In this document: positions 6,562 through 7,418 of the stretch, in pieces | Layout of the letters: every line of letters begins with the position of its first letter | Position numbering within the stretch: the stretch's first letter is position 1 | NCBI GenBank assembly: GCA_029256365.1 | Contig: JAQSYB010000093.1 | Coordinates: 1 to 7,418 of the forward strand | DNA from: Clostridia bacterium | GTDB taxonomy: Bacteria; Bacillota; Clostridia; Lutisporales; Lutisporaceae | Reading direction: 5' to 3' | Length of the DNA stretch: 7,418 nt | Position numbers and translations under genes: made by a program | Notes under the pieces: model-generated | Databases searched by the model: none | The model's input: the letters and a program-made list of their open reading frames with translations, nothing else | What the model was told of the DNA's origin: nothing

Positions 6562-7418
6562 TCACCCCCTATAAAAAATATGCTTATTAGCATCTGTATT
6601 TCTTACATTGATCGCAGCCAAAATATGATTCATATCTAATTGAAAGCTACTGCTGCTTTTGGATGTTTCATAGGGTGTTTTACCCGTATGCATCAAATCG
6701 CAGCTCATGCTGCCACAATTTGTCAAAGGCAATATCTTTTTAAAACCTTTATTTAACTTGTTAATCTGCCTAAAAATGTACTTATATGCCTCACTTTTTG
6801 TATTACAGTTGTTTATAATAGCAATGGTTTTATTGTCTATAAAAATACTTCCCAATTTCTCTAGCATCAATTTATTCATATGAAAATGCATTAGGTCACA
6901 ATCAAAAACAAAAAAATCGATATTGGAATGGTTAATTGCTTGGAGTGTTGTATCAAATAAGCCTGTATATGTATCAATCACTACAATGTCGCATTTGGAC
7001 CTGGCAAAATATAATATCTTTAAAAAATCCTCATTGCAAATTGGCTCTTCATTCCCCAGCCTGCCTGATATCACACTTAGATTTCCTTTCTTGTAGCAGT
7101 TATCCAGAATGCTGTGATGCTCGCCTTTTGCCAATAGGTAATCAAGTATATCAAAATATATGTCTTCAATACCAAAGTATAAATTTGCAGAATATCCTCT
7201 ATCAATGTTAATAAGTGCAGTCTTATATCCTTTCTTTTCAAATGCAGTTGCTATGTTCCAAGCTAAGTGTGACTTACCATTTGATGCATTTGAGTATATC
7301 GTAATAACTGCACTATCTAATTCTTTGAACCACAAGGTCTTTGCCCTACCTTGAAACAAATCACCAATTCTCGATTTTGCATGCTCCACCCCGCCAAATA
7401 ACAATTTGCTTAATTCAG
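6562..7418 (-). CDS. MinD/ParA-like ATPase of a Tad-type locus, 5' end outside window
   Basis: This is a P-loop ATPase of the MinD/ParA superfamily, probably involved in placing or regulating the Tad machine encoded downstream. Counting from the TTG at 7404, the P-loop is SNASNGKSHLAW (about residues 38-49). It keeps the P-loop Lys, but Asn stands where the MinD-type signature Lys would be. NIDRGYSANLYFG (66-78) fits the switch region after the second strand, and DIVVIDTYTGL (139-149) fits Walker B plus the conserved Asp/Gly turn. The frame is still open from 7405 to the window edge with no stop, and the TTG at 7404 has no convincing Shine-Dalgarno, so the true start most likely lies beyond the window. 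The missing part could hold an N-terminal receiver-like domain, as in CpaE/TadZ proteins; that is inference. The stop at 6562-6564 sits inside the ribosome binding site of the SAF gene, so the two are co-transcribed. The ATPase fold is secure; the exact role is not. Confidence -1.
   Translation of the reverse strand, partial: ELSKLLFGGVEHAKSRIGDLFQGRAKTLWFKELDSAVITIYSNASNGKSHLAWNIATAFEKKGYKTALINIDRGYSANLYFGIEDIYFDILDYLLAKGEHHSILDNCYKKGNLSVISGRLGNEEPICNEDFLKILYFARSKCDIVVIDTYTGLFDTTLQAINHSNIDFFVFDCDLMHFHMNKLMLEKLGSIFIDNKTIAIINNCNTKSEAYKYIFRQINKLNKGFKKILPLTNCGSMSCDLMHTGKTPYETSKSSSSFQLDMNHILAAINVRNTDANKHIFYRG
6565..6570 (-). promoter_or_regulatory. Ribosome binding site of the SAF-domain gene
   Basis: AGGGGG continues into TGA on the minus strand, giving AGGGGGTGA. 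This pairs with the 16S tail over nine bases if one G-U wobble is allowed. It lies 8 bases before the ATG at 6556, and it adjoins the stop TGA (6562-6564) of the preceding ATPase gene. Confidence -1.

Noticed and set aside
431..7354. Plus-strand open frames of 60-120 codons (for example 753-1115, 4341-4667, 5027-5347, 6027-6368)
   Set aside because: Each lies antisense inside a well-supported minus-strand gene, has no convincing ribosome binding site and shows low-complexity or unrelated protein sequence.
6562..7404. Plasmid partition ParA as the role of the first ATPase
   Set aside because: No ParB-like gene or repeat-type centromere is nearby, and the gene is fused tightly to a cpaB-cpaF-tadBC operon, so a pilus-associated MinD-like role fits better.
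1..7418. CRISPR arrays, tRNA/rRNA genes, insertion sequences or long repeats
   Set aside because: No regularly spaced repeats, RNA gene signatures, transposase motifs or terminal inverted repeats were seen by eye; nearly all bases are in minus-strand genes.

Overview
The window is a single block of genes, all on the minus strand and read from right to left. The sequence is AT-rich. Ribosome binding sites are strong, neighbouring genes overlap or sit a few bases apart, GTG/TTG codons lie close to several starts, and the proteins are fairly rich in Cys and Lys. Together with a Tad-type locus that has no secretin, this suggests a Gram-positive, probably clostridial (Firmicutes) host. That assignment is inference; the window holds no taxonomic marker.

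The locus encodes a divergent Tad/Flp-type (type IVc pilus-like, type II secretion-related) machine. In transcription order it contains: (1) a MinD/ParA-like ATPase whose reading frame stays open to the right edge (6562->7418); (2) a membrane-anchored CpaB/RcpC-like SAF-domain protein (5822-6556); (3) a second MinD/ParA-like protein of TadZ/CpaE type with a degenerate P-loop (4942-5805); (4) a CpaF/TadA-type secretion ATPase with an unusually long N-terminal region (3171-4949); (5) a TadB-like (2375-3184) and (6) a TadC-like (1209-2363) inner-membrane platform protein; then three small proteins with one N-terminal membrane segment, the likely pilin or pseudopilin subunits: (7) 809-1189, (8) 318-758 and (9) a partial gene running off the left edge (<1-302).

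In the expected scheme CpaF hydrolyses ATP at the base of the TadB/TadC platform, which drives the small TadE-like or pilin-like subunits into a surface fibre or pseudopilus. The ParA-like proteins would position the machine, and the SAF protein would span the membrane and contact the wall-side part. No prepilin peptidase (TadV/CpaA), typical Flp prepilin, secretin, promoter or terminator is visible, so the operon should continue at both ends.

Several starts were chosen by ribosome binding site rather than by longest frame. The clearest case is the TadC-like gene, whose longest frame would overlap the gene before it by 145 bases; a TTG at 2363 behind a strong Shine-Dalgarno is far more likely. 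The most interesting points are the two ParA-like ATPases with differently degraded P-loops in one operon, the enlarged and divergent CpaF, and three unfamiliar candidate pilin subunits.
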